Assembly: GCF_003610355.1 (NCBI RefSeq)
Contig: NZ_RAPY01000001.1
Span: 2,658,500-2,722,499 of the forward strand
Source: Sphingobacterium detergens
GTDB taxonomy: Bacteria; Bacteroidota; Bacteroidia; Sphingobacteriales; Sphingobacteriaceae
Reading direction: 5' to 3'
DNA: 64,000 nt
The translations under genes and the position numbers were made by a program. Of the stretch, positions 9,812 through 18,620 are shown in pieces. Position 1 is the first letter of the stretch, and every line of letters begins with the position of its first letter. The notes beneath the pieces are model-generated. The model was not told where the DNA came from. It ran no database searches and saw only the letters and a program-made list of their open reading frames with translations.

Positions 9812-10996
9812 TTATTGTAAATTGATCTGAAACGCGTTAATCTTCATGTAATGGTCCGGTTGAAAATTGACCAGCATCCCCATATTTATGGTGACTTTTT
9901 CCTTGATTTCAAAATAGACCCCATCGGATTTTACGTCTGCATGGGCCATTGCCTGTTGAATTTGCTCAAGATCTGGAATTCCACTGTTTGCTTTGCTTAC
10001 GACCAGTTTTGCCGGCGGTTGATCATAATTTGTCCAGGATAAGTTACAAAAAAAACGATATTTACCGGGAAATAAGGTTACTTTTTGCTCAATTTTACCA
10101 TTTACGATCGCTGGAGCGCCCCATCCGGCTTCAATATTAACCACACCCCCATCATCCGAACCAAAGCCACCATAACCATTGTGGTTTTTCATGCTCGTAT
10201 TGGTTATCCAATGATCCAGATTTCCCCAACGGTTGCCATCGAAAGCCGTCGCTGTAAACGGAGTTTTGTAATTCTTCAGACACCAAATACTGATGTCGCC
10301 TTTTTTTATCGGTAGTTTGTTGCGCTGCACCATAAAGGTATCAATCGCATTGCTATCAGGCCGAAATACAGTCTGGTAAGCAATCTCTTGATTCGGCAGA
10401 TAGTCCAAGAGATTAATTTTCTCATTCAGCTCTTTCGTCCGCACCACGGTATCCGTAGTTGTATTGTTTTGATTCTTATAAGTCATGCGAACGGCATAGA
10501 ATCCCACACTTGGTGTCACATCCTGTAAGGCAAGTTGAAATTGTTGATCAGCCATAAAATTCTGATCCAATATTGTCCGCTGGAAAAGTCCTTCACGATA
10601 ACGATCGCCATAAACGTTTCCGACAAGAAAGGTTGGAACCGAAAATCTCCCTTGGCTATCTACTGTACGGACTTCGAAATTCATGGGCCCTTCCGGTAGA
10701 TTTTCAATCACATAATGTACGGTATCGATAGCATCAGTCAATTTTACCGGAAACTTCATGGAATCCTGTTTACTGTTCCAATACACGCGCAGCTCGGAAA
10801 CTCCGGCGTTCACCCGAAAGATGCCATCTACTTGTACACGATATTTTCCCGAACGTATTTTGATGGAATCCAGCTTCGCAGGATATACTATTTCCTGTCC
10901 ATCGGTGAATTTCGTAAATTCATCCATCTTAGAACATGCGCCGAATAAACAAACGCCGAACAAGGCCAGTATGCATAGATATGTTCTCATCTTCAT
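9812..10996 (-). CDS. DUF4998-type surface lipoprotein of PUL 1
   Basis: Predicted outer-membrane lipoprotein that probably takes the SusE/SusF-like glycan-binding position of the PUL. I chose the ATG at 10994-10996 (MKMRTYL) because it gives a clean signal peptide with lipobox LFGAC and a 14-bp gap to the previous stop; a start at 11026 would overlap the upstream gene and adds an atypical ten residues. The N-terminal 110 residues resemble the DUF4998 Ig-like domain, with the characteristic YPAKLDSIKIRSGKYRVQV region; the C-terminal half looks like a beta-sandwich. The PUL 3 lipoprotein at 53947 shares the N-terminal design (EETVYPQRYD). No catalytic motif is seen. Role in ligand capture is inferred from position only. 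Confidence 0.78.
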   Translation of the reverse strand: MKMRTYLCILALFGVCLFGACSKMDEFTKFTDGQEIVYPAKLDSIKIRSGKYRVQVDGIFRVNAGVSELRVYWNSKQDSMKFPVKLTDAIDTVHYVIENLPEGPMNFEVRTVDSQGRFSVPTFLVGNVYGDRYREGLFQRTILDQNFMADQQFQLALQDVTPSVGFYAVRMTYKNQNNTTTDTVVRTKELNEKINLLDYLPNQEIAYQTVFRPDSNAIDTFMVQRNKLPIKKGDISIWCLKNYKTPFTATAFDGNRWGNLDHWITNTSMKNHNGYGGFGSDDGGVVNIEAGWGAPAIVNGKIEQKVTLFPGKYRFFCNLSWTNYDQPPAKLVVSKANSGIPDLEQIQQAMAHADVKSDGVYFEIKEKVTINMGMLVNFQPDHYMKINAFQINLQ

Positions 10997-11010
10997 TTTC
11001 TTTTTAATAG

Positions 11011-12201
11011 TTAATAAACACCCCATACTTGTACTTGGGCAATCTGGATAAAGTAACTACCACGCCAGTTGCGCAGATTGCGGATCCGTAGATATTTGTA
11101 TTTTGGTGCATCTTCGGGCATATCAAAAGACCAACCTGCGATGCCATATACTTCATCTGCGTTGGTATTTGTTCCAGCTGGAGTACCCGAAGGTTTTCGC
11201 ACAGTACAGGTTGCCAGTTTAGACCAAGATTCCCAGGAGCCATCTAGATTTGGACTGTTACTTCCCCAGACTTCAAATTCACGCATGTTACCCTTATCGT
11301 AAAAACCATTTTCCCGACGTGGGAAAATCACGACACGACTTAATTTTGCTTCCTTACCGATAGAAAAAGTCAGGGATTGCGGAGCACCGGCACTTTCAAC
11401 CGTATATAAGGCTGGCCATCGGGAGGGATTCATGTTGCCGTCCCACATCATTTCCGAAGTGGTCCCGTACATATACTGCGCATCCCCCGGTAAATGTAAC
11501 GCTGCAAACTGCTGTCTCGGAAAAAGATTTTCTTCCAGAGGTGTCAGCGAAGTATACAACGTATCCGATTTATTTAACCATCGGTCACGCACATAAAAGG
11601 CAAATTTCATTTCACGGGATTTCAGTCCGCGGATATTATATAAGATCAGGGAATCCTGGCTATAATAGTTGTCCAAAGGCAAATATTCCCCATTATTCAG
11701 GGAGTCAACCATAGGGACAATAACGACATCACCTTTTTCCTGATTGATTGAACTGATCCGGACGCCGCCAAATGTCGGTGCAATTTTCATTTGCCCGAAT
11801 ACGAGATCAAAAATCGGTGTTTTAGGTTCTACTGTAACGTCCACAGCATCTGAAGCCACTTCGGCCTTATTGACGGCGTAAAGCTTTACAATATGTTTTT
11901 GTGTATCCGGAAAACCGTCGATTAAGATCTCATTTTTATAGGTTGATGATTTTACGATCCGTGTCTGTCCATTGGCCATGACATATTCGGCCTTTACATA
12001 CAATACATTTTGACTGGACGGTAAACTGTAATGTATCGTTGCCTGTCCGTAGCCGTTGGTAACAGAAGTATTTTGCACAATACCTGGTTTCGTTTGGTCA
12101 TCTTCAATCAGCGTCCATCCCTTTTCCTCTTTACAACCAGCCAATAGATAAAAAAGACCGATCAGGACATAGCAATAGTTTAAATATTTTAGATTTTTCA
12201 T
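11011..12201 (-). CDS. DUF4959/DUF5126/DUF5000 lipoprotein (SusE-like position)
   Basis: Surface lipoprotein, probably glycan binding. The ATG at 12199-12201 (MKNLKYL) is preferred to one at 12231: it leaves 23 bp after susD instead of an overlap and places the lipobox LLAGC 20-25 residues in. Domain order fits the Bacteroidota family: DUF4959 (about 25-120, PGIVQNTSVTNGYGQATIHY), a second Ig-like DUF5126 domain (120-230), and a C-terminal discoidin-like DUF5000 domain (250-396) with the typical ATSEMMWDG and IFPRRENG segments. It follows susD directly, where the binding lipoprotein sits in many PULs. The same family occurs in PUL 3 at 52651. Specific ligand cannot be read from sequence. Confidence 0.85.
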   Translation of the reverse strand: MKNLKYLNYCYVLIGLFYLLAGCKEEKGWTLIEDDQTKPGIVQNTSVTNGYGQATIHYSLPSSQNVLYVKAEYVMANGQTRIVKSSTYKNEILIDGFPDTQKHIVKLYAVNKAEVASDAVDVTVEPKTPIFDLVFGQMKIAPTFGGVRISSINQEKGDVVIVPMVDSLNNGEYLPLDNYYSQDSLILYNIRGLKSREMKFAFYVRDRWLNKSDTLYTSLTPLEENLFPRQQFAALHLPGDAQYMYGTTSEMMWDGNMNPSRWPALYTVESAGAPQSLTFSIGKEAKLSRVVIFPRRENGFYDKGNMREFEVWGSNSPNLDGSWESWSKLATCTVRKPSGTPAGTNTNADEVYGIAGWSFDMPEDAPKYKYLRIRNLRNWRGSYFIQIAQVQVWGVY

Positions 12202-12224
12202 AATTTTTCTATTTAAATAAGGGA

Positions 12225-14123
12225 TTACCAACCTGGATTTTGTACTAAGTTGGGATTGACCAAAAGGTTGTTTTCCCTTATCGGCCAGAAGTAATCTCTC
12301 GGTGCCACAAAACGTTGTTGAAAAAAGGTCTGCTCTTTATAGAAAAGTTCGGGATGATCTTTATCCTGGTTTCTATCCCAGCCGGTAATGTTTTTATTCA
12401 GCTCCTGTGCCGCCAGCTTCCAGCGTTTCAGATCCCAAAAACGTGATCCCTCAAAGCTCATTTCAATATTCCGTTCACGTTGGATAATGCTGCGCAAGCC
12501 TTGCTTGCTTGTCGGTTTAGCAGGGTTTAACGCATACTTTGACCAGGATTCTTGGATACCTTCCAACCCAGCCCTTTTCCGAATTTTATCGAGGTATAAA
12601 AAGACGTCAGCTGTTGGTCCCTCGCTTTCGTTCAAGGCTTCGGCATACATCAAGTACAGATCCGCCAGGCGCATCATCGGCCAAGGATATTCTTCAATGT
12701 GTGAACTATTGCCATCTTTGAAAGCAAATTTCCAATTCACTAATTTTTTGGGATAGTATGTCGTCACAGGAATAGAGAGTCCGCTGCCAAATAATCCCAG
12801 GCGCAACTGTGTGGTCCAGGTATTCTCATCACTACGGCTCGGACTATTTTCCATAAACCAGATCCCCCCATCAAAACCAACATTGGCGTAAAACCTATTT
12901 TCGCGATCAAAATGTACACGTGCAGTCTGATAATTCTGAATATTATTGAACCGCTCTGCATAGTTACCCGAACGAAGCTGATTCTTATTACTAAAATCCA
13001 GGGTTTTATCTTCATCCATTGGCACGCCATTTCGGGTATAGAATTGGTCAACAATCTTTAAGGAAGGTGCTAAGGTACCATGTACACTGTTATTACCTGC
13101 ATTATTAGGATCAATATGTGCCATGGATGAATACTGCATCTGCCAGGCCCGTGAAGTCGGATTTGCCCAGATAATTTCCTTGTTCCATTTTTCAGTCACA
13201 GCATTCCGAACGCTCATTTGAATCATTGTCGTATCGGAGAGCGGAAATACAGTACCAGGAAATTGGTATAAACCCATTCCCAGGTTCTCGCATGCGGTAA
13301 TCGCTTCTTTTGCAGCACGGGCGGCCTTCTGCCATTTTTCCAACTGAAAGCTCTGGTTGAAAAACAGCGTACCATCGACATTTTTAAAGGTTGCATAATC
13401 CGTATTACCGTTAAACAGCGGACTCGCGGCATACAATAATACTTTTGCTTTAATCCCCAAGGCAATAGGCTTTGTAATACGGCCCAAATCCGTAACCGGA
13501 GACTGGACCGTATTGGGTAGTTTAGGAATTGCCTCGTCAAGAACCTTGACTATATAATCGACAACCTCATCAATAGGCTGGCGTTTAACTTTTGCATCCT
13601 CGATAGAAGTATTTACAGATAAGTTGACATCCATTGTAGGAATAGGTCCGTAATGCCGCATCAACATAAAGTGATAGTATGCTTTTAAGAACATCACCTC
13701 TCCTTCCCAGGTGGTACGCTCGTCCTGTGTCATATCACGTACTTTTTCGGGATTACGAATATTTTCCAGAAAAATATTACAGTCGCGAATGGCATTATAC
13801 ATATAACCATCCCAATAGTTCACATAGGGATTGGTGACGTTCTGATTTCCACGGGCAATATTCCAGTTTGTTCCATCAATACTGAGAGTTGGGTAGTCCA
13901 GCCAGAATTCATCCCCTGCAAGGTAAGCTGGATTTCTGGTCGGATCACCATCCGGCGGCAGGTATGAATAACAGGTAGCCAAGTACTTTATTGCTTCGCT
14001 ACGCATCGTAAATGCATTATCTATTGTCGCCACATTATCCGGCACGACATCCAAATAGTTGCAGGATTGAAAAAACAATAAACCTGACGCAACCAGTAAT
14101 TTAATTAATCTTAGATTTTTCAT
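12225..14123 (-). CDS. SusD/RagB outer-membrane glycan-binding lipoprotein, PUL 1
   Basis: SusD-family lipoprotein of 632 residues that closes over the extracellular face of its SusC partner and captures oligosaccharides. It has a signal peptide with Cys21 (FFQSCNYLDVVPDN), the usual start of mature SusD proteins, tetratricopeptide-like helices (about 60-250), and the conserved C-terminal end with ERNIEMSFEGSRFWDLKRWK and the final NPGW. The start is 13 bp downstream of the susC stop. The mature N-terminus YLDVVPDN is almost the same as in the PUL 3 SusD at 50658 (YLDVVPDNTL), supporting a common ancestry of the two loci; the PUL 2 SusD belongs to a different branch (FLEEKPLAEV). Confidence 0.95.
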   Translation of the reverse strand: MKNLRLIKLLVASGLLFFQSCNYLDVVPDNVATIDNAFTMRSEAIKYLATCYSYLPPDGDPTRNPAYLAGDEFWLDYPTLSIDGTNWNIARGNQNVTNPYVNYWDGYMYNAIRDCNIFLENIRNPEKVRDMTQDERTTWEGEVMFLKAYYHFMLMRHYGPIPTMDVNLSVNTSIEDAKVKRQPIDEVVDYIVKVLDEAIPKLPNTVQSPVTDLGRITKPIALGIKAKVLLYAASPLFNGNTDYATFKNVDGTLFFNQSFQLEKWQKAARAAKEAITACENLGMGLYQFPGTVFPLSDTTMIQMSVRNAVTEKWNKEIIWANPTSRAWQMQYSSMAHIDPNNAGNNSVHGTLAPSLKIVDQFYTRNGVPMDEDKTLDFSNKNQLRSGNYAERFNNIQNYQTARVHFDRENRFYANVGFDGGIWFMENSPSRSDENTWTTQLRLGLFGSGLSIPVTTYYPKKLVNWKFAFKDGNSSHIEEYPWPMMRLADLYLMYAEALNESEGPTADVFLYLDKIRKRAGLEGIQESWSKYALNPAKPTSKQGLRSIIQRERNIEMSFEGSRFWDLKRWKLAAQELNKNITGWDRNQDKDHPELFYKEQTFFQQRFVAPRDYFWPIRENNLLVNPNLVQNPGW

Positions 14124-14136
14124 GATAAACTGCCTT

Positions 14137-17100
14137 TTAAAATCCTACGTTAATACCTACGTTATACACAGCCTGCACAGGATAGCCTAATCCTTCACCA
14201 CCCATTTCAGGATCCCACATCTTAAATTTGCTCCATACGGCAAGGTTGAGTGCATTGACATAAAAACGGACATTGGACATCTTAAACTTGTTGAGAAACT
14301 GATTTGGTAGATTGTAGCCCAATTCAACAGATTTCAATCGCAAGAATGCGCCATTACGCATCCACCAGGTTGAAAACTGATTATTATTGTTGTTAAAACC
14401 ATCCGTCAAGCGTGGCCACAGGGCCCTAACATCCTGGTTATCTTCGGACCAATAGCTGTTTGCCACTTCCTGCAACAAACCGTTTTGATAAGGTCCGTTG
14501 ATCGCAAAAGGTGTAATATTTCCCGGATCAATAAAGAATGATGAACGGGCAGATCCCTGTAGGAATGCACTGACATCAAAGCCTTTGAAACCCACAGAAA
14601 AACCCATACCATAAATAATTTGGGGATCTGTCGGATAACCGATCGGCACTTTGTCTAAATCCGTGATTTTACCATCGCCATTGATATCTCTGTATTTGAT
14701 ATCACCACCCATGGTTTTAAAGGCGCCACCAAAATTTTGTAGCGGCGAGTTTTCCGCTTCGATATCATCGACAAACAGACGTTCAGCAATCAGACCATAC
14801 GATTGTTTGATCGGATGTCCCAGCCGAGAGAGGTAGGATAAATTTGCCGGATAGTCAGGCTCTTCGTTAACCAGTAATTTGTTGGTTGCATAGGTCATAT
14901 TTGCCCGCAACTGAGTCCACCAGGTATTTTGAAAGGACTTATTGTAATCCAGGGCCAAGTCAAATCCTCGGCTCTGCGCCTTTCCGATATTAGCCTGAAT
15001 ATCGGACTGAAAACCAGTTGTAGAAGGAATATTCGAACGCACCATTAGGATATTGCTGCGGGTAGAGTTGTAATAATCAAACACCACACCTAAGCCATTT
15101 TTTAGGTTCAGGTCAAATCCAGCATCGAAGGTCTTTGCCCGTTCCCAGGTAATATCACGATTTTCATACCGCGATATGGAATAACCAGGCCGTGTGTAAT
15201 CCCAGTTATTTCCCCAAGAGAAACCTCGGCCACCGTTATTCGGATTCACTTGCGATAGGTAGAAGAAACGATCCCGGTCTTCGCCAATCTGATCGTTACC
15301 CACCAGACCATAGGTTGCTCTCAATTTTAAGCGGGAAACGACAGGGGTCATAAATTCAAACATTTTTTCCTCATTTAGGTTCCATCCTACACCAAAAGAT
15401 GGGAAGAAACCAAAACGATGATCTTTGGAGAAACGTTCAGAACCGTTGTAGCCGAAGTTGAACTCAAAAAGGTAGCGGTTTTTGTAGGCATAGGTTGCGC
15501 GACCTGACACCCCGAGGTTGCGAGCAGGCAAAGAAGCCTGCAAGTCGCCACCGTTAGCGGTCTGATAATTACGGATAATACCGATCAACATCCCTGTGAT
15601 ATCATGGTCCTCAGCGATGGTGCGGTTGTAATTGACAGCAAACTCACCATAAGTCGTGGTATTTAGAATCTTATTTCCCTGGTTGTAATCCAGATATTCC
15701 GTACCCTCATTTTCGTTGAGCAGACTTAAAACCGTATTGCTGGTACCTGGGATCCGGACCAAATTGTAATAAAATGGCTTAAAGCTCCGCGTGACAGAAA
15801 AATAAGAATAGCGTTGTGTATAGGCCATTAAGCGAGCGGATAGACCTTTGGTAATAAAATCGAAATTCTGTTTCAGTTCCAATTGCACATTGACTGTGGA
15901 GCTATTATATTCCTGAAAACCATTGACCATATTGGCGTAGGGATTGTTATATAGCGTTTTGGTGGTTGGAATAAAGTTATTTCCGAAAAGCGGATGCGTC
16001 GCAAATGGAGAATAGGAAGATGGATAAATTGCCGGAAACATTACCGGGTTGGACCAAATTGCTTCACGAAATACGCGCTGTCCACCATTGATCAGATTTC
16101 CCCATTTATCATAGCCCCCTATTGGTCCTGTATAGTCATCAAATTGGGCCGAAGTACGGATAATTCCAATAGTCGTTGGGGTAACATTTAAGGTAATATT
16201 AGAACGTAAGGAGTAGTTTTTCAGGTTGATATTATTATCAAAGCTATTACTATTTTCGGATCGCAGAATTCCCTTATCGTTATTAAAGGTACCTGCGACA
16301 TAATATTGAGCAAGGTTTCCCCCACCGGTGACATTGAAGTTAAAGCGTTGGTTGTTGGTATAGTCCTTTATCAGCTGGTCGATCCAGTTATTATTGGGAT
16401 AGAGCAACGGGTCGTCCCCCCGTTCAGTATGATCAATTTTGTTTTGGCTATAAGGAAGGGTTCCTTTCGGATCTCTGGTCAATACCGCCTCATTAGCCAT
16501 CTTCATATAGGTGATATTATCGGCGAATTTAAAATTACGCGTGTTGGTTGAGATGGAGTTCTCAAAACGTGCATTGAATTTTGCCTTACCGACAATACCG
16601 CTTTTGGTGTTGACCAAAACAACCCCATTTGCACCTCTAGCGCCATATAACGAAGAGGCTGCTGCATCTTTCAATACGGAAAAACCAGCGATATCATCAG
16701 GCTGTAAGCGGGCCAGTGCGGTGGTATTGGATTCCATTCCGTCGATCAAAATCAAAGGATCCTTTTTCCCAGCGCCAAAAGAACCGACGCCGCGAATAAA
16801 GAAGGAAGCGTTGTCATTACCTGGTTCCCCACTCCGCTGGTAAGCAATTAGTCCTGCTACCCGACCCGCCAGCATGGAGGTCAGATTGGATGTTGGTCCC
16901 TTAATTTCTTTCGGATTGATCGAGGTAATGGAGGCCACCATACTCGTTTTTTTCTGCGTACCGTAGGCTACGACAGTCACTTCATCCAGATTGGAACTTG
17001 ATGAGGATAAGTAAATGGTCATGCGGTTGGTACTCGTGACCTGAACAGTTTTGCGGTCGAATCCGACCGAAGTCAGGACAAGATAATCATTGATGTGTGC

Positions 17101-17328
17101 ATCTTTAATCAGAAATTGTCCCTGTGCATCCGTTGATACAACTGCATTCTTTCCCATAAAGGCAATTGTAACATTGGAAATGGGTAAATGTCCGACGCTA
17201 TCCAATACAACTCCTCTCAATTCAAACGATTGGTTCTGTGCGTGCGCAAAACCAGCCATTAGCATAAAAAGGAAGACAAGACTACATCGCTGCCATTTAC
17301 AGATTCGGTAATACATGTGGTAGATCAT
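14137..17328 (-). CDS. SusC/RagA TonB-dependent transporter, PUL 1
   Basis: Outer-membrane oligosaccharide importer of 1063 residues. Signal peptide to about residue 30, a carboxypeptidase-regulatory-like domain (35-110), then the SusC plug with NLDEVTVVAYGTQKK (the TonB-box region) and DAAASSLYGARGANGVVLV, followed by the 22-strand barrel ending in the aromatic C-terminus NVGINVGF. It is the first gene of the PUL 1 operon, preceded by a Bacteroidota-type promoter and repeats that may bind the GntR regulator. An alternative start at the fifth codon (ATG at 17314-17316) is possible. Plug and C-terminal regions closely resemble the PUL 3 SusC at 47514 (for example GVGSFGAGKKDPLILIDG against GVTTFGYQASPLILIDG), so both loci probably descend from one PUL type. 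Confidence 0.96.
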   Translation of the reverse strand: MIYHMYYRICKWQRCSLVFLFMLMAGFAHAQNQSFELRGVVLDSVGHLPISNVTIAFMGKNAVVSTDAQGQFLIKDAHINDYLVLTSVGFDRKTVQVTSTNRMTIYLSSSSSNLDEVTVVAYGTQKKTSMVASITSINPKEIKGPTSNLTSMLAGRVAGLIAYQRSGEPGNDNASFFIRGVGSFGAGKKDPLILIDGMESNTTALARLQPDDIAGFSVLKDAAASSLYGARGANGVVLVNTKSGIVGKAKFNARFENSISTNTRNFKFADNITYMKMANEAVLTRDPKGTLPYSQNKIDHTERGDDPLLYPNNNWIDQLIKDYTNNQRFNFNVTGGGNLAQYYVAGTFNNDKGILRSENSNSFDNNINLKNYSLRSNITLNVTPTTIGIIRTSAQFDDYTGPIGGYDKWGNLINGGQRVFREAIWSNPVMFPAIYPSSYSPFATHPLFGNNFIPTTKTLYNNPYANMVNGFQEYNSSTVNVQLELKQNFDFITKGLSARLMAYTQRYSYFSVTRSFKPFYYNLVRIPGTSNTVLSLLNENEGTEYLDYNQGNKILNTTTYGEFAVNYNRTIAEDHDITGMLIGIIRNYQTANGGDLQASLPARNLGVSGRATYAYKNRYLFEFNFGYNGSERFSKDHRFGFFPSFGVGWNLNEEKMFEFMTPVVSRLKLRATYGLVGNDQIGEDRDRFFYLSQVNPNNGGRGFSWGNNWDYTRPGYSISRYENRDITWERAKTFDAGFDLNLKNGLGVVFDYYNSTRSNILMVRSNIPSTTGFQSDIQANIGKAQSRGFDLALDYNKSFQNTWWTQLRANMTYATNKLLVNEEPDYPANLSYLSRLGHPIKQSYGLIAERLFVDDIEAENSPLQNFGGAFKTMGGDIKYRDINGDGKITDLDKVPIGYPTDPQIIYGMGFSVGFKGFDVSAFLQGSARSSFFIDPGNITPFAINGPYQNGLLQEVANSYWSEDNQDVRALWPRLTDGFNNNNNQFSTWWMRNGAFLRLKSVELGYNLPNQFLNKFKMSNVRFYVNALNLAVWSKFKMWDPEMGGEGLGYPVQAVYNVGINVGF

Positions 17329-17354
17329 AAATTGGTCTTCTTATAGATTGGTTA

Positions 17355-17412
17355 TTATACAGTAGTATGGCGAGTATCAATCTATACTATTCTATACTAC
17401 TATACAATAGTA
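17355..17412. promoter_or_regulatory. Candidate operator repeats for the PUL 1 GntR regulator
   Basis: The segment holds TATACAGTAGTAT (17356-17368) and, inverted, ATACTACTATA (17394-17404), plus three near-tandem CTATAC repeats starting at 17382, 17392 and 17400. The repeats span from the -7 box to about 40 nt past the expected transcription start, the usual place for a repressor site. Binding by the operon-encoded GntR protein is inference. Confidence 0.5.
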
Positions 17413-17436
17413 AAAACATTTTCCGACATCCGCAAA
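17405..17436 (-). promoter_or_regulatory. Bacteroidota-type promoter of the PUL 1 operon
   Basis: On the minus strand TTTG (complement of 17433-17436) is followed after 20 nt by TACTATTG (complement of 17405-17412), one mismatch from the TTTG / TAnnTTTG consensus. It would give a leader of about 70 nt before susC. Confidence 0.6.
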
Positions 17437-17519
17437 TATTTTTTAATAATAGCTTCTGTTTGTACGATATATGGCACCAGTGGGCAACTACAAAAGGTGG
17501 GATTTGTTATAAAAATAAA

Positions 17520-17557
17520 AGCGGTATATACCGTGAAAAGTGAGGTTATATACCGCT
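17520..17557. repeat. Inverted repeat built of two short palindromes
   Basis: Arms AGCGGTATATA (17520-17530) and TATATACCGCT (17547-17557) are perfect over 11 bp with a 16-nt loop. Each arm also contains its own palindrome (GGTATATACC, GGTTATATACC). It lies 85-125 bp upstream of the PUL 1 -33 box and could be an activator site or a hairpin. Confidence 0.5.
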
Positions 17558-17584
17558 AGGGAATCTATTTAGAAAATTTTACAC

Positions 17585-17614
17585 AAAAAAAAGGTAGGCC
17601 TAGCCTACCCTTTT
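17585..17614 (-). terminator. Rho-independent terminator overlapping a stop codon
   Basis: Stem GGTAGGC/GCCTACC (17593-17599, 17603-17609), loop CTA, extended by A/T pairs and followed on the minus strand by eight T. The TAG stop of the small gene at 17605 lies inside the stem. Confidence 0.75.
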
Positions 17615-17910
17615 GTCAATGAGTGGTGATATTTTAAGGTATGATTGAGCGAATGTGCAGTCTGCCGGGCATCGTCCTGATAAGACGACAGATCCCCACA
17701 ATTTCGAATGTCTGCCACATCCACTTTCTTTCTTACTTTGCTGATGACCTGATTTAGTTCGGATTTCCAGTTGCCCGGATCACCAAAATCGTCCATCCAA
17801 TTTTTATTGATAAACCTTTTGTAGTTCAAAAGCAAAATATACAATTCCTCACCACTACCGGCGCGATTGATTGACGTGCGCCAGTTCTCTAATTTGTCTT
17901 TAAAACTCAT
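17605..17910 (-). CDS. Small protein of unknown function, 101 aa
   Basis: I do not recognise a family. The likely start is the ATG at 17908-17910 (MSFKDKLENWR); the frame is open upstream but the extra 22 residues are unlike a protein start. The product is a soluble, charged protein with several Trp and a basic middle region (SKVRKKVD), no signal peptide and no membrane segment. It has a convincing terminator at its stop codon, which supports a real transcribed gene. It stands alone, 275 bp upstream of the PUL 1 susC start and on the same strand, with a long gene-free region behind it. Confidence 0.6.
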   Translation of the reverse strand: MSFKDKLENWRTSINRAGSGEELYILLLNYKRFINKNWMDDFGDPGNWKSELNQVISKVRKKVDVADIRNCGDLSSYQDDARQTAHSLNHTLKYHHSLTKG

Positions 17911-18620
17911 AACCAGCAATATACAAAAAAAATATTGCTTATCCAAATAATTACTCAGATGAGGACAGAAAGCCAACGCAAATATGACTATACTTCCATA
18001 AAGTCCTGCTTTTTGATATCAAAACCTCCCGCTGTCCTTAGTTAGTTCTTGTGCAGTGTTAATACCCATTGGAATAAAAACTATCGTGTATAACCAATTC
18101 GGGATTTACTCATGAATTGGTATCGCTAATTTAGGATAGGTACCTTTCAGGAAGATTATAGGAACCAACCTAACCCCTCGTTTGCATTTTCTTTGCTTTT
18201 TGTTTACCGTTTTGATCCTATTTCTTTAACATTATAACAAAGAAACAGCAACGGAATACCAAAGAAATAGCAAGCCAGGTCCCTAGCAGTCTCGAAGAAG
18301 GTTCGAAGAAACGGCCTAGAAACGGCCTAGAATAAGTAATAAATAACCAAAGAATCACCAATAAATAAGCAAAGAAATAGCAATAAATAAGCAGAGAATA
18401 AGCAAAGAAAAGAGGCAATCTTTTTAAGAAGGGCTAGTTTTTCCGTTTTTAGCAACGGTACAACTTTGATAAAAGGTCAATGATTCACAAAAAAGAGAAT
18501 CGGTATAAAATTAACAGAAAATAAAATCACCATTAAACCTTAAACAACTTTCTTTTGTCTTATCAATAAATAACAAAAATACGATTATTTTCTTTTAAGT
18601 TTACACAGAAGATTTATTTT
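17911..18620. other. Gene-free region with the 11-bp array
   Basis: No supported gene in 710 bp. It holds an 8-bp inverted repeat ACCAATTC/GAATTGGT (18093-18100, 18114-18121), the 11-bp-phased array at 18228-18414, and AT-rich sequence before the DKNYY gene that should contain its promoter; I could not identify a consensus -33/-7 pair there. Confidence 0.6.
18228..18414. repeat. Degenerate 11-bp tandem array, 16-17 units without indels
   Basis: From 18239 the sequence divides into sixteen consecutive 11-mers such as AAAGAAACAGC, AAAGAAATAGC (18261 and 18371), AATAAATAAGC (18360 and 18382) and AGAGAATAAGC, nearly all purine/A-rich and most ending in C. A weaker unit precedes at 18228. The period is not a multiple of three, so it is not a coding repeat. 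Confidence 0.8.

Noticed and set aside
18218..18418. 66-aa hydrophobic membrane peptide on the minus strand
   Set aside because: It is the translation of the 11-bp A-rich array; the period is not a multiple of three.
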